Assembly: GCA_947651395.1 (NCBI GenBank)
Contig: CANSYW010000008.1
Coordinates: 38,162-102,161, forward strand
Source: an uncultured Pseudoflavonifractor sp.
Lineage (GTDB): Bacteria > Bacillota > Clostridia > Oscillospirales > Oscillospiraceae
Reading direction: 5' to 3'
Length of the DNA stretch: 64,000 nucleotides
Shown here one piece after another: positions 7,913 through 15,791 of this stretch. The first letter of the stretch is position 1, and each line of letters begins with the position of its first letter. The position numbers were made by a program, and so were the translations under genes. A model generated the notes under the pieces. The model did not search any database. It was given only the letters and a program-made list of their open reading frames with translations, and had not been told where the DNA came from.

Positions 7913-7953
7913 AAAGTCTGCCGCGAGATGATCCCGCGGCAGACTCTTTTTTT
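7913..7953. terminator. Bidirectional terminator between helicase and degV
   Basis: A perfect 11-bp stem, AGTCTGCCGCG with CGCGGCAGACT, is flanked by A and T runs and can serve both convergent genes. Confidence 0.9.
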
Positions 7954-7956
7954 GCT

Positions 7957-8796
7957 TTATTCCTTGGTGAAGTAGGCGATGCCCGTGGCCCCCGGGCCGG
8001 CGTGGGTACCCACCACGCTGCCGATCTCGCCCTCCCGGATCTGAACACTGGGGAGGAGGGGCAGGAAGAAGGCCTCGCACTCGGCCATCAGCTCCGGGGC
8101 GTCGGTGTGGGCAAAGGCCACGGGGAGGGAGAGATCCACAGGCTCCTCCTCCAGCTTTCTGGCCATCCACTGGTAGCCGCCCTTGCGGCCCCGGGACTTG
8201 CCGGCGGCCTCCACCACGCCGTCACGGACGTTGAGGATGGGGGTCACCCCCAGCACGCCGCCCACCATGGCGGTGGCGGCGGAGATGCGTCCGCCCATTT
8301 TCAGGTATTTCAGCGTCTCCACCACGGCGTAGAGCCGCAGACGGGGAATGAGCTCACCCAGTCCGGCCACGATCCCCTGGACGTCCTTTCCCTCATCCCG
8401 GAGCCTGGCGGCCATCTCCACCAGAAGGCCCAGGCCAAAGGTGACGGTGGTGGAGTCCACGATGTGGATCCGTTCCTCGCCCAGGATCTGCCGGGCGATC
8501 ATGGCGGACTGGAAGGTGCCGGAGAGCTGGGAGGAGAGGAAAACGCCCACGATCTCGTCTCCCTGCTCCAAACAGGGGCGGAACCGCTCCACAAACTCGT
8601 CGGGATTTACCTGGGCGGTGTGGGGCAGCTCCTGGGCCGCCCGGAGCCGGGCGTAGAAGTCGGCGTTGGTCAGGTCTATCCCGTCCCGGAAGCTCTCGTC
8701 GCCGAAATGTACGCTGAGGGGGATCACCTCCACGTTCAGCTCCTTCTGGCGCTGGGGGGAGAGCTCGCAGGTGCTGTCGCTGAAAATGCGGATCAT
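7957..8796 (-). CDS. DegV family fatty acid-binding protein
   Basis: DegV/FakB-type protein of 279 residues. These proteins bind a fatty acid and, in Gram-positive bacteria, present it to the kinase FakA for acyl-phosphate formation. It starts MIRIFSDSTCELS (the SDS(T)C start of the family), and an SSQLSGTFQSA segment near residue 95 matches the conserved S-x-x-SGTYQ-A motif that contacts the carboxylate. It overlaps the MarR gene by 4 nt (ATGA), so the two are translationally coupled. The FabT-like operators in front of the operon support a role in fatty acid uptake or control. Confidence 0.92.
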   Translation of the reverse strand: MIRIFSDSTCELSPQRQKELNVEVIPLSVHFGDESFRDGIDLTNADFYARLRAAQELPHTAQVNPDEFVERFRPCLEQGDEIVGVFLSSQLSGTFQSAMIARQILGEERIHIVDSTTVTFGLGLLVEMAARLRDEGKDVQGIVAGLGELIPRLRLYAVVETLKYLKMGGRISAATAMVGGVLGVTPILNVRDGVVEAAGKSRGRKGGYQWMARKLEEEPVDLSLPVAFAHTDAPELMAECEAFFLPLLPSVQIREGEIGSVVGTHAGPGATGIAYFTKE

Positions 8797-9263
8797 AAAA
8801 TCGTCTCCTTTTTGGAATAGTTGGCACGGAAAAAGGCGGTGAGGCCCCGCAGGGCGGTCACCAGGGTCTGGGCCTGGTCGTCGCTGAGCTGGGCCAGGGC
8901 TCCGTCCACCATCTCCCGGTGGAACCGGGCGTGGGCGGCGTTGGCCCGGCGGGCCTTCTCGGTGGGGAAGATGCGCACCGCCCGCCGGTCGCTCTCGTCC
9001 CGGTGGCGCTCCAGGTAGCCCTTCTTCTCCAGCAGTCCTACGGCGGTGGTCAGGGTCCCGGCAGTCACCCGCTGGGCGGCGGCAATGGCGGTGGAGCGGT
9101 TGTCCCGGCGCTCGTCCACGGCCCGGCAGACCTCCTCAATGAGGTGGAGCTCCCGGAGGGACAGGTCGTCAAACTGGCCGGACAGACAGTCCTCCTCGAT
9201 CTTCAGGATCTCGTCGAAGACCTCTACCAGAAAGCGGTTGCAGGTCTCCCTTCTGTTTTCCAT
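8793..9263 (-). CDS. MarR family repressor, FabT-like
   Basis: Winged-helix regulator of 156 residues. The central MarR DNA-binding segment reads AQRVTAGTLTTAVGLLEKKGYLER followed by the wing DESDRRAVRI. Start ATG 9263 has GGAGGG 6 nt upstream. It is the first gene of a two-gene operon with a DegV fatty acid-binding protein. Its own promoter carries three copies of a TTTGA-N3-TCAAA type site, resembling the operator of FabT, the MarR repressor of fatty acid synthesis genes in streptococci. I infer an autoregulated lipid-sensing repressor; no fab genes are in the window. Confidence 0.88.
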   Translation of the reverse strand: MENRRETCNRFLVEVFDEILKIEEDCLSGQFDDLSLRELHLIEEVCRAVDERRDNRSTAIAAAQRVTAGTLTTAVGLLEKKGYLERHRDESDRRAVRIFPTEKARRANAAHARFHREMVDGALAQLSDDQAQTLVTALRGLTAFFRANYSKKETIL

Positions 9264-9280
9264 TGGGATCCCTCCATTCT

Positions 9281-9348
9281 TTTGAAGATCAAATTATTTG
9301 GACATCAAAACAGTTAGGAGTATACACGGAATTACTTTGATTGTCAAG
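9281..9348 (-). promoter_or_regulatory. Promoter with three FabT-like operator sites
   Basis: The minus-strand promoter TTGACA (9342-9347), 17 bp, TATACT (9319-9324) serves the MarR-degV operon. Palindromic sites: TTTGAAGATCAAA (9281-9293, perfect), TTTGGACATCAAA (9297-9309), and TTTGATTGTCAAG (9336-9348) covering the -35. This arrangement predicts repression by the encoded MarR protein. Confidence 0.75.
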
Positions 9349-9397
9349 ATAAATTTTGCGATTCCCTCCGGCGGGGGCCACGGCGGGCCAAGGGCAG

Positions 9398-9425
9398 AAA
9401 AAAGCCTCCCCCTTTCGGGGGAGGC
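9398..9425 (-). terminator. Intrinsic terminator after aspS
   Basis: On the minus strand GCCTCCCCC-GAAA-GGGGGAGGC is followed by TTTTTT, about 95 bp after the aspS stop codon. Confidence 0.88.
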
Positions 9426-9519
9426 CAGAGCCCGTGAGGGCTTTCTTATTCCTCTTGGTGGGTGGTGATCGTGGCTGAAGACCGCTTTTGCGGCCCCCTG
9501 ATGGCGGATGATGTCCGCC

Positions 9520-11310
9520 TTATTCTTCCTCGTGGGCGGTGACCGCGATATGCAGCTCGTCCAGCTGTGCCTGGGTCACCTCGCTGGGGGCGGACATCAT
9601 CAGATCCTGGGCATTCTTGTTCATGGGGAAGGGGATGATCTCCCGGATGGAGTCCTCGCCGGCCAACAGCATCACCATCCGGTCCACCCCGGGGGCGATA
9701 CCGGCGTGGGGGGGCGCGCCGTAGGTAAAGGCGTTATACATGGCGGGGAACTTGCTCTTCACGTCCTCCTCGCCCAGACCCACCAGGCGGAAGGCCTCCA
9801 CCATGATCTCCGGGTCGTGGTTGCGCACGGCGCCGGAGGAGAGCTCCACGCCGTTGCACACCAGGTCGTACTGGTCGGCGGTGATGGCCAGGGGGTCGAG
9901 GGCCCCCTTAGCGGCCTTGTCCAGCACCTCCAGGCCGCCCGAGGGCATGGAGAAGGGATTGTGGCAGAACTCCAGCGCGCCGGACTCCTCCCCGATCTCG
10001 TACATGGGGAAGTCCACGATCCAGCAAAACTCATAGCGCTCTTTGTTAAAGTGGTTGGGGCAGAAGGCGCCCAGCATCTTCACAAGGACGCCGGCGGTCT
10101 TCTGGGCGGCGCCCTTAGGCCCGGCGGAGAGGCCCACGAAGGTGTTGGGCTTCAGGCCCAGGGTCTTGACCACCTCGTCCTTCTTCTCCTGAACGAACTT
10201 GGAGATGCCGCCCACCAGCTCGCCGCTTTCGTCCATGCGGAACCAGTAGGCCTTGCTGCCCGCCTGCACCTCCACGTCGGCGCACAGCTTGTCGATCTGC
10301 TTCCGGGTGCCCTCGAAGTCGGAGACCACCACCGCCTTGACGGTGTTGCCGGCAAAGGGCTCGAAGCCGCACTCAGCGAGCAGCCCGGTGGCGTCGGCGA
10401 CGGTGAGGTCGATGCGCAGGTCGGGCTTGTCGGAGCCGTACTTCTCCATAGCCTCCAGATAGGGGATGCGCAGGAAGGGGGCGGGGGAGGCGGTATCGTA
10501 CTTGCCGTACTTGGCAAAGATGGGGGGCAGCACGTCCTCCAGCACGGCGAACACGTCCTCCTGGCTGGCAAAGGCCATCTCCATGTCCAGCTGGTAGAAC
10601 TCGCCGGGGGAGCGGTCTCCCCGGGCGTCCTCGTCCCGGAAGCAGGGGGCGATCTGGAAGTACTTGTCAAAGCCGGAGGCCATGAGCAGCTGCTTGAACT
10701 GCTGGGGGGCCTGGGGCAGGGCGTAGAACTTGCCGGGGTGCTTCCGGGAGGGCACCAGATAGTCTCTTGCTCCCTCGGGGGAGGAGGCGGTGAGGATGGG
10801 GGTGGTGATCTCCATGAATCCGTGGTCGATCATGGACGCGCGCAGGGCGGCAATGACCTGGGAGCGGAGGATGATGTTCCCCTTCACCTCGGGATTGCGC
10901 AGATCCAGATAGCGGTACTTGAGCCGGGCGGTCTCGTCGGCCTCCCGGCTGCGGCTGACCTGGAAGGGCAGCTCATTGTGGCGGCACTTGCCCAGCACGG
11001 TGAGGGCGGAGGGCACCACCTCAATGTCGCCGGTGGGCAGCTTGGGATTTTTGCTGTCCCGCTCCCGGACAAGGCCGGTGACCTGGACGGTGGACTCCTT
11101 GTTGAGGGCCTTGAAGGCCTTCACCATGTCCTCGGTCTCGCACACCACCTGAGTGACGCCGTAGAAGTCCCGGAGCACGGCGAAGCCCAGGCCCGCGCCC
11201 ACCTCCCGGAAGTTCTCCAGAAAGCCGGACAGGGTGACGGTCTCACCGGCGTTGTCCAGCCGCAGGGCCCCGCAGTTGTGAGAGCGGTAGGCTGTCTTGC
11301 ACTGATCCAT
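9520..11310 (-). CDS. aspS: Aspartyl-tRNA synthetase
   Basis: Charges tRNA-Asp with aspartate in the cytosol. The 596-residue length and domain order fit bacterial AspRS: an N-terminal OB-fold anticodon domain (to about residue 110), the class II catalytic core with motif 2 (FRDEDARGDRSPGEF around residue 220) and motif 3 (GVDRM), plus the GAD insertion domain between them. Start ATG 11310. It is the last gene of a leftward run downstream of hisS; hisS-aspS neighbourhood is common in Firmicutes, here with two SLH protein genes inserted between them. Confidence 0.97.
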   Translation of the reverse strand: MDQCKTAYRSHNCGALRLDNAGETVTLSGFLENFREVGAGLGFAVLRDFYGVTQVVCETEDMVKAFKALNKESTVQVTGLVRERDSKNPKLPTGDIEVVPSALTVLGKCRHNELPFQVSRSREADETARLKYRYLDLRNPEVKGNIILRSQVIAALRASMIDHGFMEITTPILTASSPEGARDYLVPSRKHPGKFYALPQAPQQFKQLLMASGFDKYFQIAPCFRDEDARGDRSPGEFYQLDMEMAFASQEDVFAVLEDVLPPIFAKYGKYDTASPAPFLRIPYLEAMEKYGSDKPDLRIDLTVADATGLLAECGFEPFAGNTVKAVVVSDFEGTRKQIDKLCADVEVQAGSKAYWFRMDESGELVGGISKFVQEKKDEVVKTLGLKPNTFVGLSAGPKGAAQKTAGVLVKMLGAFCPNHFNKERYEFCWIVDFPMYEIGEESGALEFCHNPFSMPSGGLEVLDKAAKGALDPLAITADQYDLVCNGVELSSGAVRNHDPEIMVEAFRLVGLGEEDVKSKFPAMYNAFTYGAPPHAGIAPGVDRMVMLLAGEDSIREIIPFPMNKNAQDLMMSAPSEVTQAQLDELHIAVTAHEEE

Positions 11311-11363
11311 TCAAATCATCTCCAAAATGTATTTTTTCTTTTATTTATAACGAAATGTATGAT

Positions 11364-12776
11364 TCAGGAGGAAGCGCTCAGGGTGGACAGAAAGGCGTTG
11401 TAGACCGTGGGCACGTCGATGGCGGCAAGGGCGGCCTCATTCACGGTCACCTGGGCCTGCTGGGCCAGGGAGGTGAGAAGCTGATCCAGCACCTCCTGCC
11501 GGAGGGCGGCGATGAGGTCGGGGTGCCCCGCCGGATCCAACCGCCAGATGATGTGGTAGCCGAACTGGGACTGTACCGGCTCCTTGGAGTACTCCCCGAT
11601 GGCCAAGGCCTGGGTGCCCTTTTCAAACTCGGGGACCATCTCCCCGGAGGAAAAGAGGTAGCCGTCCGGGTTCTGGGCCATGCCGGGATCCTGACCGAAG
11701 ACCTGGAGCAGGGCGTCAAACTGGTCCAGGGTGGGCACCGCCTCCAGCCCGTCCAGCACCGCCTGGGCGGTGTCCGGGTCGGGGCAGAGGATATGCTTGG
11801 CCCGCAGGAGCCCGTACTGCTTGGCATAGGTCTGGAGGGTCTCCTGGGAGGGGTTGGGGGTGAGCTGCTGAGCCAGCTGATCCATGGGGCAGCCCAGCTC
11901 CTCGGCCACGGCCTCCGCCAGGGTCTGATAGACCGCCTCGGTCTGGGCGGCGGAGAGGATATAGGGGGCGGGGGCGCCTATGTTATAGGTCTGGTTCCAG
12001 TCCAGCCTCTGGCCGGAGCTGGCGGAGAGCTGGTAATCCATGTCGTAGGCGATCATGCAGATCATATGCTCCAGAAGTTCCCGGCTGACGCTCCTGCCGT
12101 TCACCGTCATCACCGTGTCCGCCCCCGGGGTGGACACGGTGGGCGCCTCCTGGGGAATGAAGGGCTGACGCAGAGCGGGGTCGGCGATCCGGGCCACCAT
12201 GGTCGCCACCTCGGCCCGGGTGAGCTCACCGGCGGCATGGAAGGTGCCGTACTTGTCCACCCCGGTAAGGATGCCGGCGTTGTAGAAGGCCAGCAGGCTT
12301 GGGTCGCTGGTGTCGGGCAGGGCGGTGATGGCGTTGATGGGGGCAAGCTCACTGGCGGGGGTCACCGCCGAGAGCAGGTCGAAAAACTCCTGCCGGGTGG
12401 CGTTCTTGGTGGGCTCGGGTACGGCCACGGCGTTGACGGTCAGATAGTCCACATAGTCCTGATACCACAGCCGGGTCTGGCCGGCCAGGGGGGTGGCGCT
12501 GGGGATGGGCTCTCCGGTGACGGCCTCCCGCAGCCGGGCGGCAATGGCGGCGCACTCGGCCACCGTCATGGTGCCCTGAGGGGAGAAGCGATCTGTTCCG
12601 GTGCCCTTCATCAGCCCGGTCTCATAGCACTGTTTCACCGAGGTGTAGTACCAGCTCCCCTGATCCACATCGGAAAATCCGGGATAGGCGTTCACCGCCG
12701 GAAAGCTTCCCGCGGCCAGGGCGGCGGGGGTGAGCAGGGCGGCGCATAGCAGGGCGCACAGCAGTTTCTTTTTCAT
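11364..12776 (-). CDS. SLH-domain protein with C-terminal parvulin peptidyl-prolyl isomerase domain
   Basis: Exported envelope protein of 470 residues. A signal peptide (MKKKLLCALLCAALL..AALA) covers about residues 1-22. Two SLH-like segments follow: one near 33-85 (FSDVDQGSWYYTSV, GLMKGTGTDRFSP) and one near 150-195 (AGILTGVDKYGTF, LTRAEVATMVARI). The C-terminal third (about 300-410) is a rotamase/PpiC domain with AKHILC at its start and FGYHIIWRL at its end. SLH segments usually anchor a protein to wall polymers, so it probably folds secreted proteins at the cell surface. It lies 30 bp behind a paralogous SLH gene that lacks the isomerase domain. Confidence 0.88.
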   Translation of the reverse strand: MKKKLLCALLCAALLTPAALAAGSFPAVNAYPGFSDVDQGSWYYTSVKQCYETGLMKGTGTDRFSPQGTMTVAECAAIAARLREAVTGEPIPSATPLAGQTRLWYQDYVDYLTVNAVAVPEPTKNATRQEFFDLLSAVTPASELAPINAITALPDTSDPSLLAFYNAGILTGVDKYGTFHAAGELTRAEVATMVARIADPALRQPFIPQEAPTVSTPGADTVMTVNGRSVSRELLEHMICMIAYDMDYQLSASSGQRLDWNQTYNIGAPAPYILSAAQTEAVYQTLAEAVAEELGCPMDQLAQQLTPNPSQETLQTYAKQYGLLRAKHILCPDPDTAQAVLDGLEAVPTLDQFDALLQVFGQDPGMAQNPDGYLFSSGEMVPEFEKGTQALAIGEYSKEPVQSQFGYHIIWRLDPAGHPDLIAALRQEVLDQLLTSLAQQAQVTVNEAALAAIDVPTVYNAFLSTLSASS

Positions 12777-12806
12777 CCGGTTCTCCCTTCTGTACGGTGG
12801 AACTCC

Positions 12807-13805
12807 TTATGCCAGTCTGTTCTGATCGGGGGCCAGGGTCACGCCGGTGAGGTCGATGAGTCGGGCGTAGTAGACCTGCACGTCAAAGTCCTTGTAGGCC
12901 TGGGTCCCCTGGGCCGGGGTGACGCCCAAAGCCGTCAAGGAATCGTCCTTTACATGGTTCAATACCGACTTTCCGTCCGTCCAGACGTAGTGCCAGTTGA
13001 ATTCATTCCCCAGGGCGGCCTCCCAGGCGGCGATGGCGTTGTTCACCGTAATGAGGTATTCCGCTGCCGTGACCCCGGTGTCAAACATCACTGTGCCGGG
13101 CGTCAGGCAGGCGGCGGTGAAGGGGGAGTAGTCTTCGGGGACAAAGGTCTTGCGCAGCTCGGGCCTGGCCATCCGGGCCGCCATGGCGGCGGCCTCCGAG
13201 CGGGTGAGGGTCTTGTCCCCGGCGAAGGTGCCGTACTTGTCGGTGCCGGTGAGGATGCCCCAGTTATAGAACCGCAGGATCACGGCGTCCTCTCCCACGT
13301 CGGGCAGATCCTCATGGGCGATCTCATTGACGGCGGAAAATTCATCCTCGCTGCCGTCGGCGGCCAGGGCCATGAAGACCAGGAAGTCGCGGCGGGTGGC
13401 GGGGGCCTCAAAGAGGGCCTTGTCATCCCACGGAATGCTTCCGTAGTAGCTGGAGCCGCTCTCCTGGGCGGCCTCCATCAGGTAGTCGGCATAGTTCTGA
13501 TACCAGGGCAGGCCCGGCTGGGCGGCGGGGATGGGGTCGCCGGTAAACGCCTCCCGCAGCCGGGCGGCCAAGGCGGCGCACTCGGCGGAGGTGAGGGTCT
13601 TCCCCGGCTCAAAGCCCTTGTCGGTGCCCTTCATCAGCCCGATCTCGTAGCAGAGCCTGGCGGTGTCGTAAAACCAGTCGTTTTCCTTCACGTCGGCAAA
13701 GCCGGGATAGACGTTTACGGCGGGAAATTTTTCTTCGGTCCCCGCCGCCAGGGCGGGAGTGAGCAGAAGAGCGGCGGAAAGAGCGAAAGCGGTCAAACGT
13801 TTCAT
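12807..13805 (-). CDS. SLH-domain exported protein (paralogue of the neighbour, no isomerase domain)
   Basis: 332 residues with a signal peptide (MKRLTAFALSAALLLTPALA). SLH-like segments lie near 30-85 (YPGFADVKENDWFYDTA, GLMKGTDKGFEPG) and around 175-225 (NWGILTGTDKYGTF, LTRSEAAAMAARM). The N-terminal two thirds align closely with the gene at 11364-12776, including FPAVN.YPGF and ECAALAARLREA, so the pair arose by duplication. The C-terminal 100 residues show no recognisable domain. Start ATG 13805 is set by GGAGG 8 nt upstream; the frame is open further up only as a shadow of hisS. It follows hisS by 56 bp. Confidence 0.82.
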   Translation of the reverse strand: MKRLTAFALSAALLLTPALAAGTEEKFPAVNVYPGFADVKENDWFYDTARLCYEIGLMKGTDKGFEPGKTLTSAECAALAARLREAFTGDPIPAAQPGLPWYQNYADYLMEAAQESGSSYYGSIPWDDKALFEAPATRRDFLVFMALAADGSEDEFSAVNEIAHEDLPDVGEDAVILRFYNWGILTGTDKYGTFAGDKTLTRSEAAAMAARMARPELRKTFVPEDYSPFTAACLTPGTVMFDTGVTAAEYLITVNNAIAAWEAALGNEFNWHYVWTDGKSVLNHVKDDSLTALGVTPAQGTQAYKDFDVQVYYARLIDLTGVTLAPDQNRLA

Positions 13806-13861
13806 ATCGAAACCTCCAAAAGCAGAATGACCTTTAGACGACAAAGGGGCGGAAAGGTTCC

Positions 13862-15217
13862 TTACTCCCGGATGGGCGCGCCCTGATTTTTGGCGTCCAC
13901 CCGAACCTTGAGCCAGCCGGGGGCCTCGCTGAGAGAGACCTGCACCTGTTCGCCGGAGACCATGTCCTTCAGGGACACCGCCCCCTTCTGCACCTCGTCG
14001 TCCCCCAGGAAGGCCACAAAGGGGAGGGAGAGCTTGTCGGCGTAGTTCATTTTGGCCTTGAATTTTTTGGGCTCGGTGTAGAGCTGGGCTCTGACCCCCG
14101 CGGCCCGGCACAGGGTGGCGAAGGCGATGGCGGGGGAGAGATCCTCGGTCATGGGCAGGATGAGCACGTCCGCGGGAGCGGTGGGCAGGTCGTCGTTGAG
14201 CAGGCCCTGCTCCTCCAGCACGTAGAAAAGACGGGTGAGACCGATGGAGATACCCACGCCGGGGAGTTGTTTTTCGGTGTAATATTCCGCAAGGTTATCA
14301 TACCGGCCCCCGGAGCACACGCTGCCCACCTCGGGGTGATCCAGCAGCACGGTCTCGTAGACGGTGCCGGTATAGTAGTCCAGACCCCGGGCAATGGTGA
14401 GGTCGATGGCGAAGTGATCCTGGGGCACGCCGAAGGCGTCCAGATATTTTGCCACCGTCTCCAGCTCGCTGAGGCCCAGGTCAAAGGTCTCGTTCTGACC
14501 CTGATACTCCCTCAGGGCGTCGAGCACCTCCTGGTTGGAGCCGCGGATGGAGATGAACTTCACGATCTCTCCCACCGCGTCCTGATCCAGGCCCAGATCG
14601 TCGTGAAGCATCAGCCCCACCTTTTCCGCCCCGATCTTCTCCAGCTTGTCCACCACACGCATGATGTCGGCGGCCCTGTGATCCCAGTGGAGGATGGCAT
14701 AGAAGCCGTTGAGGATCTTCCGGTTGTTGATGCGGATACGGAAGCGGTTCAGGCCCAGGGCGGTAAAGGTCTGGTAGATGATGGCGGGGATCTCCGCCTC
14801 GTTGATGATGTCCAGCTTGCCGTCCCCGATGACGTCGATGTCAGCCTGGTAGAACTCCCGGAACCGGCCCCGCTGGGCCCGCTCGCCCCGGTAGACCTTG
14901 CCGATCTGATACCGGCGGAAGGGGAAGGAGAGCTCGTTGTAGTGGAGGGCCACGTACTTGGCCAGGGGCACCGTCAGGTCAAAGCGCAGGGACAGGTCGC
15001 TGTCCCCCTTGGTAAAGCGGTAGATCTGCTTTTCGGTCTCCCCGCCGGCCTTGGCCAAAAGCACCTCGCTGGACTCGATGACCGGGGTGTCCAGGCCGGT
15101 GAAGCCATAGAGGCTGTAAGTCTTCTCCAGGATCTCCCGCACCCGGTCAAACTGCTTTTGCTTTTGGGGGAGCAGCTCCATGAATCCGGACAGGGTCCGG
15201 GCCTTGACTCGTTCCAT
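13862..15217 (-). CDS. hisS: Histidyl-tRNA synthetase
   Basis: Class II synthetase that charges tRNA-His. 451 residues from ATG 15217 (MERVKARTLSGF), preceded by AAGGAAGAG. The frame continues to an ATG at 15304, but that extension would be translated from the terminator hairpin and promoter region. Motif 2 (YRGERAQRGRFREFYQ) and the histidine-A signature RGLDYYTGTVYE are present, with the anticodon-binding domain in the last ~90 residues. Its promoter overlaps the stop codon of the upstream gene, and an intrinsic terminator lies in the leader, so expression is probably controlled by attenuation. Confidence 0.96.
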   Translation of the reverse strand: MERVKARTLSGFMELLPQKQKQFDRVREILEKTYSLYGFTGLDTPVIESSEVLLAKAGGETEKQIYRFTKGDSDLSLRFDLTVPLAKYVALHYNELSFPFRRYQIGKVYRGERAQRGRFREFYQADIDVIGDGKLDIINEAEIPAIIYQTFTALGLNRFRIRINNRKILNGFYAILHWDHRAADIMRVVDKLEKIGAEKVGLMLHDDLGLDQDAVGEIVKFISIRGSNQEVLDALREYQGQNETFDLGLSELETVAKYLDAFGVPQDHFAIDLTIARGLDYYTGTVYETVLLDHPEVGSVCSGGRYDNLAEYYTEKQLPGVGISIGLTRLFYVLEEQGLLNDDLPTAPADVLILPMTEDLSPAIAFATLCRAAGVRAQLYTEPKKFKAKMNYADKLSLPFVAFLGDDEVQKGAVSLKDMVSGEQVQVSLSEAPGWLKVRVDAKNQGAPIRE

Positions 15218-15237
15218 CTCTCTCTTCCTTTCCAGAC

Positions 15238-15283
15238 AAAAAGGCAGGCTCTTGTCCCAGACAGGGGACGAAGACGCCTGCCT
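15238..15283 (-). terminator. Terminator hairpin in the hisS leader (attenuator candidate)
   Basis: On the minus strand AGGCAGG pairs with CCTGCCT (15277-15283 with 15242-15248), with an inner GTCCC/GGGAC stem and a following TTTTT (15238-15242). It lies downstream of the hisS promoter and 8-10 bp before the hisS ribosome binding site. Confidence 0.75.
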
Positions 15284-15306
15284 CCGTAATATTGAAAACT
15301 GCAACG

Positions 15307-15335
15307 ATATTACCGCAAAATCCCTGAAATGTCAA
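15307..15335 (-). promoter_or_regulatory. hisS promoter
   Basis: On the minus strand TTGACA (15330-15335) and TAATAT (15307-15312) are separated by 17 bp. The -35 overlaps the stop codon of the mgsA-like gene. The predicted start near 15300 gives a leader of about 80 nt. Confidence 0.8.
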
Positions 15336-15748
15336 GCATAGAAGGGGGTGGGGCCGGGCTTCACCGCGTCCCGCCAGTCCAGATCGCCCCGGGCCAGGCC
15401 CATGATGAGCATCTCGGCGGAGGCCACGTTGGTGGCAAAGGGGACGTTGTACTGGTCGCACAGCCGGGTGATGTAGTCCAGGTCGGCGTCCAGGTTATGG
15501 GACTGGGGATCGGTGAAGAAGAGCACCATGTCGATCTCGTTGTAGGCGATGCGGGCGCCGATCTGCTGACTGCCCCCGTGCTCATGGGAGAGGTAGAGGG
15601 TAATGGGAAGACCGGTTGCCTCGCCCACCACCCGGCCGGTGGTGGCGGTGGCGCAGATCTGGTGCCTGGCCAGAATGCCCGAGTAGGCAATGCAGAACTG
15701 CACCATCAATTCTTTTTTGCGATCATGGCTGAGCAGCGCGATATTCAT
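15332..15748 (-). CDS. Methylglyoxal synthase-like protein (catalytic residues altered)
   Basis: 138-residue protein of the MgsA fold; true MgsA converts dihydroxyacetone phosphate to methylglyoxal. The N-terminus (MNIALLSHDRKKELMVQF) and TRLCDQYNVPFATNVASAE match the family well. The active-site region does not: the GGDQQ motif holding the proposed catalytic Asp (E. coli Asp71) reads GGSQQ, the phosphate-loop ATGTTG reads ATATTG, and the following PHEPD segment with the catalytic His is replaced by SHNLDADLD and is one residue shorter. It is the gene after minD, 43 bp apart. It is either a synthase with an unusual site or a related domain with another role. Confidence 0.75.
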   Translation of the reverse strand: MNIALLSHDRKKELMVQFCIAYSGILARHQICATATTGRVVGEATGLPITLYLSHEHGGSQQIGARIAYNEIDMVLFFTDPQSHNLDADLDYITRLCDQYNVPFATNVASAEMLIMGLARGDLDWRDAVKPGPTPFYA

Positions 15749-15791
15749 AAAAACCTCATCCTTTCCCAGGAATACAAAGGGTAAGAAAGAC

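Noticed and set aside
9508..11403. Very long open frames antisense to aspS, mfd, xdh and other genes (for example 9508-11403, 41796-44918, 35271-37793, 57036-59153)
   Set aside because: Their translations are low-complexity Gly/Val/His/Pro-rich or Arg-rich and lie opposite conserved genes. They result from high GC at third codon positions.
15218..15304. Longer HisS start at 15304
   Set aside because: The extension would be translated from the terminator hairpin and begins at or upstream of the predicted transcript start; ATG 15217 has a ribosome binding site and the normal HisS N-terminus.
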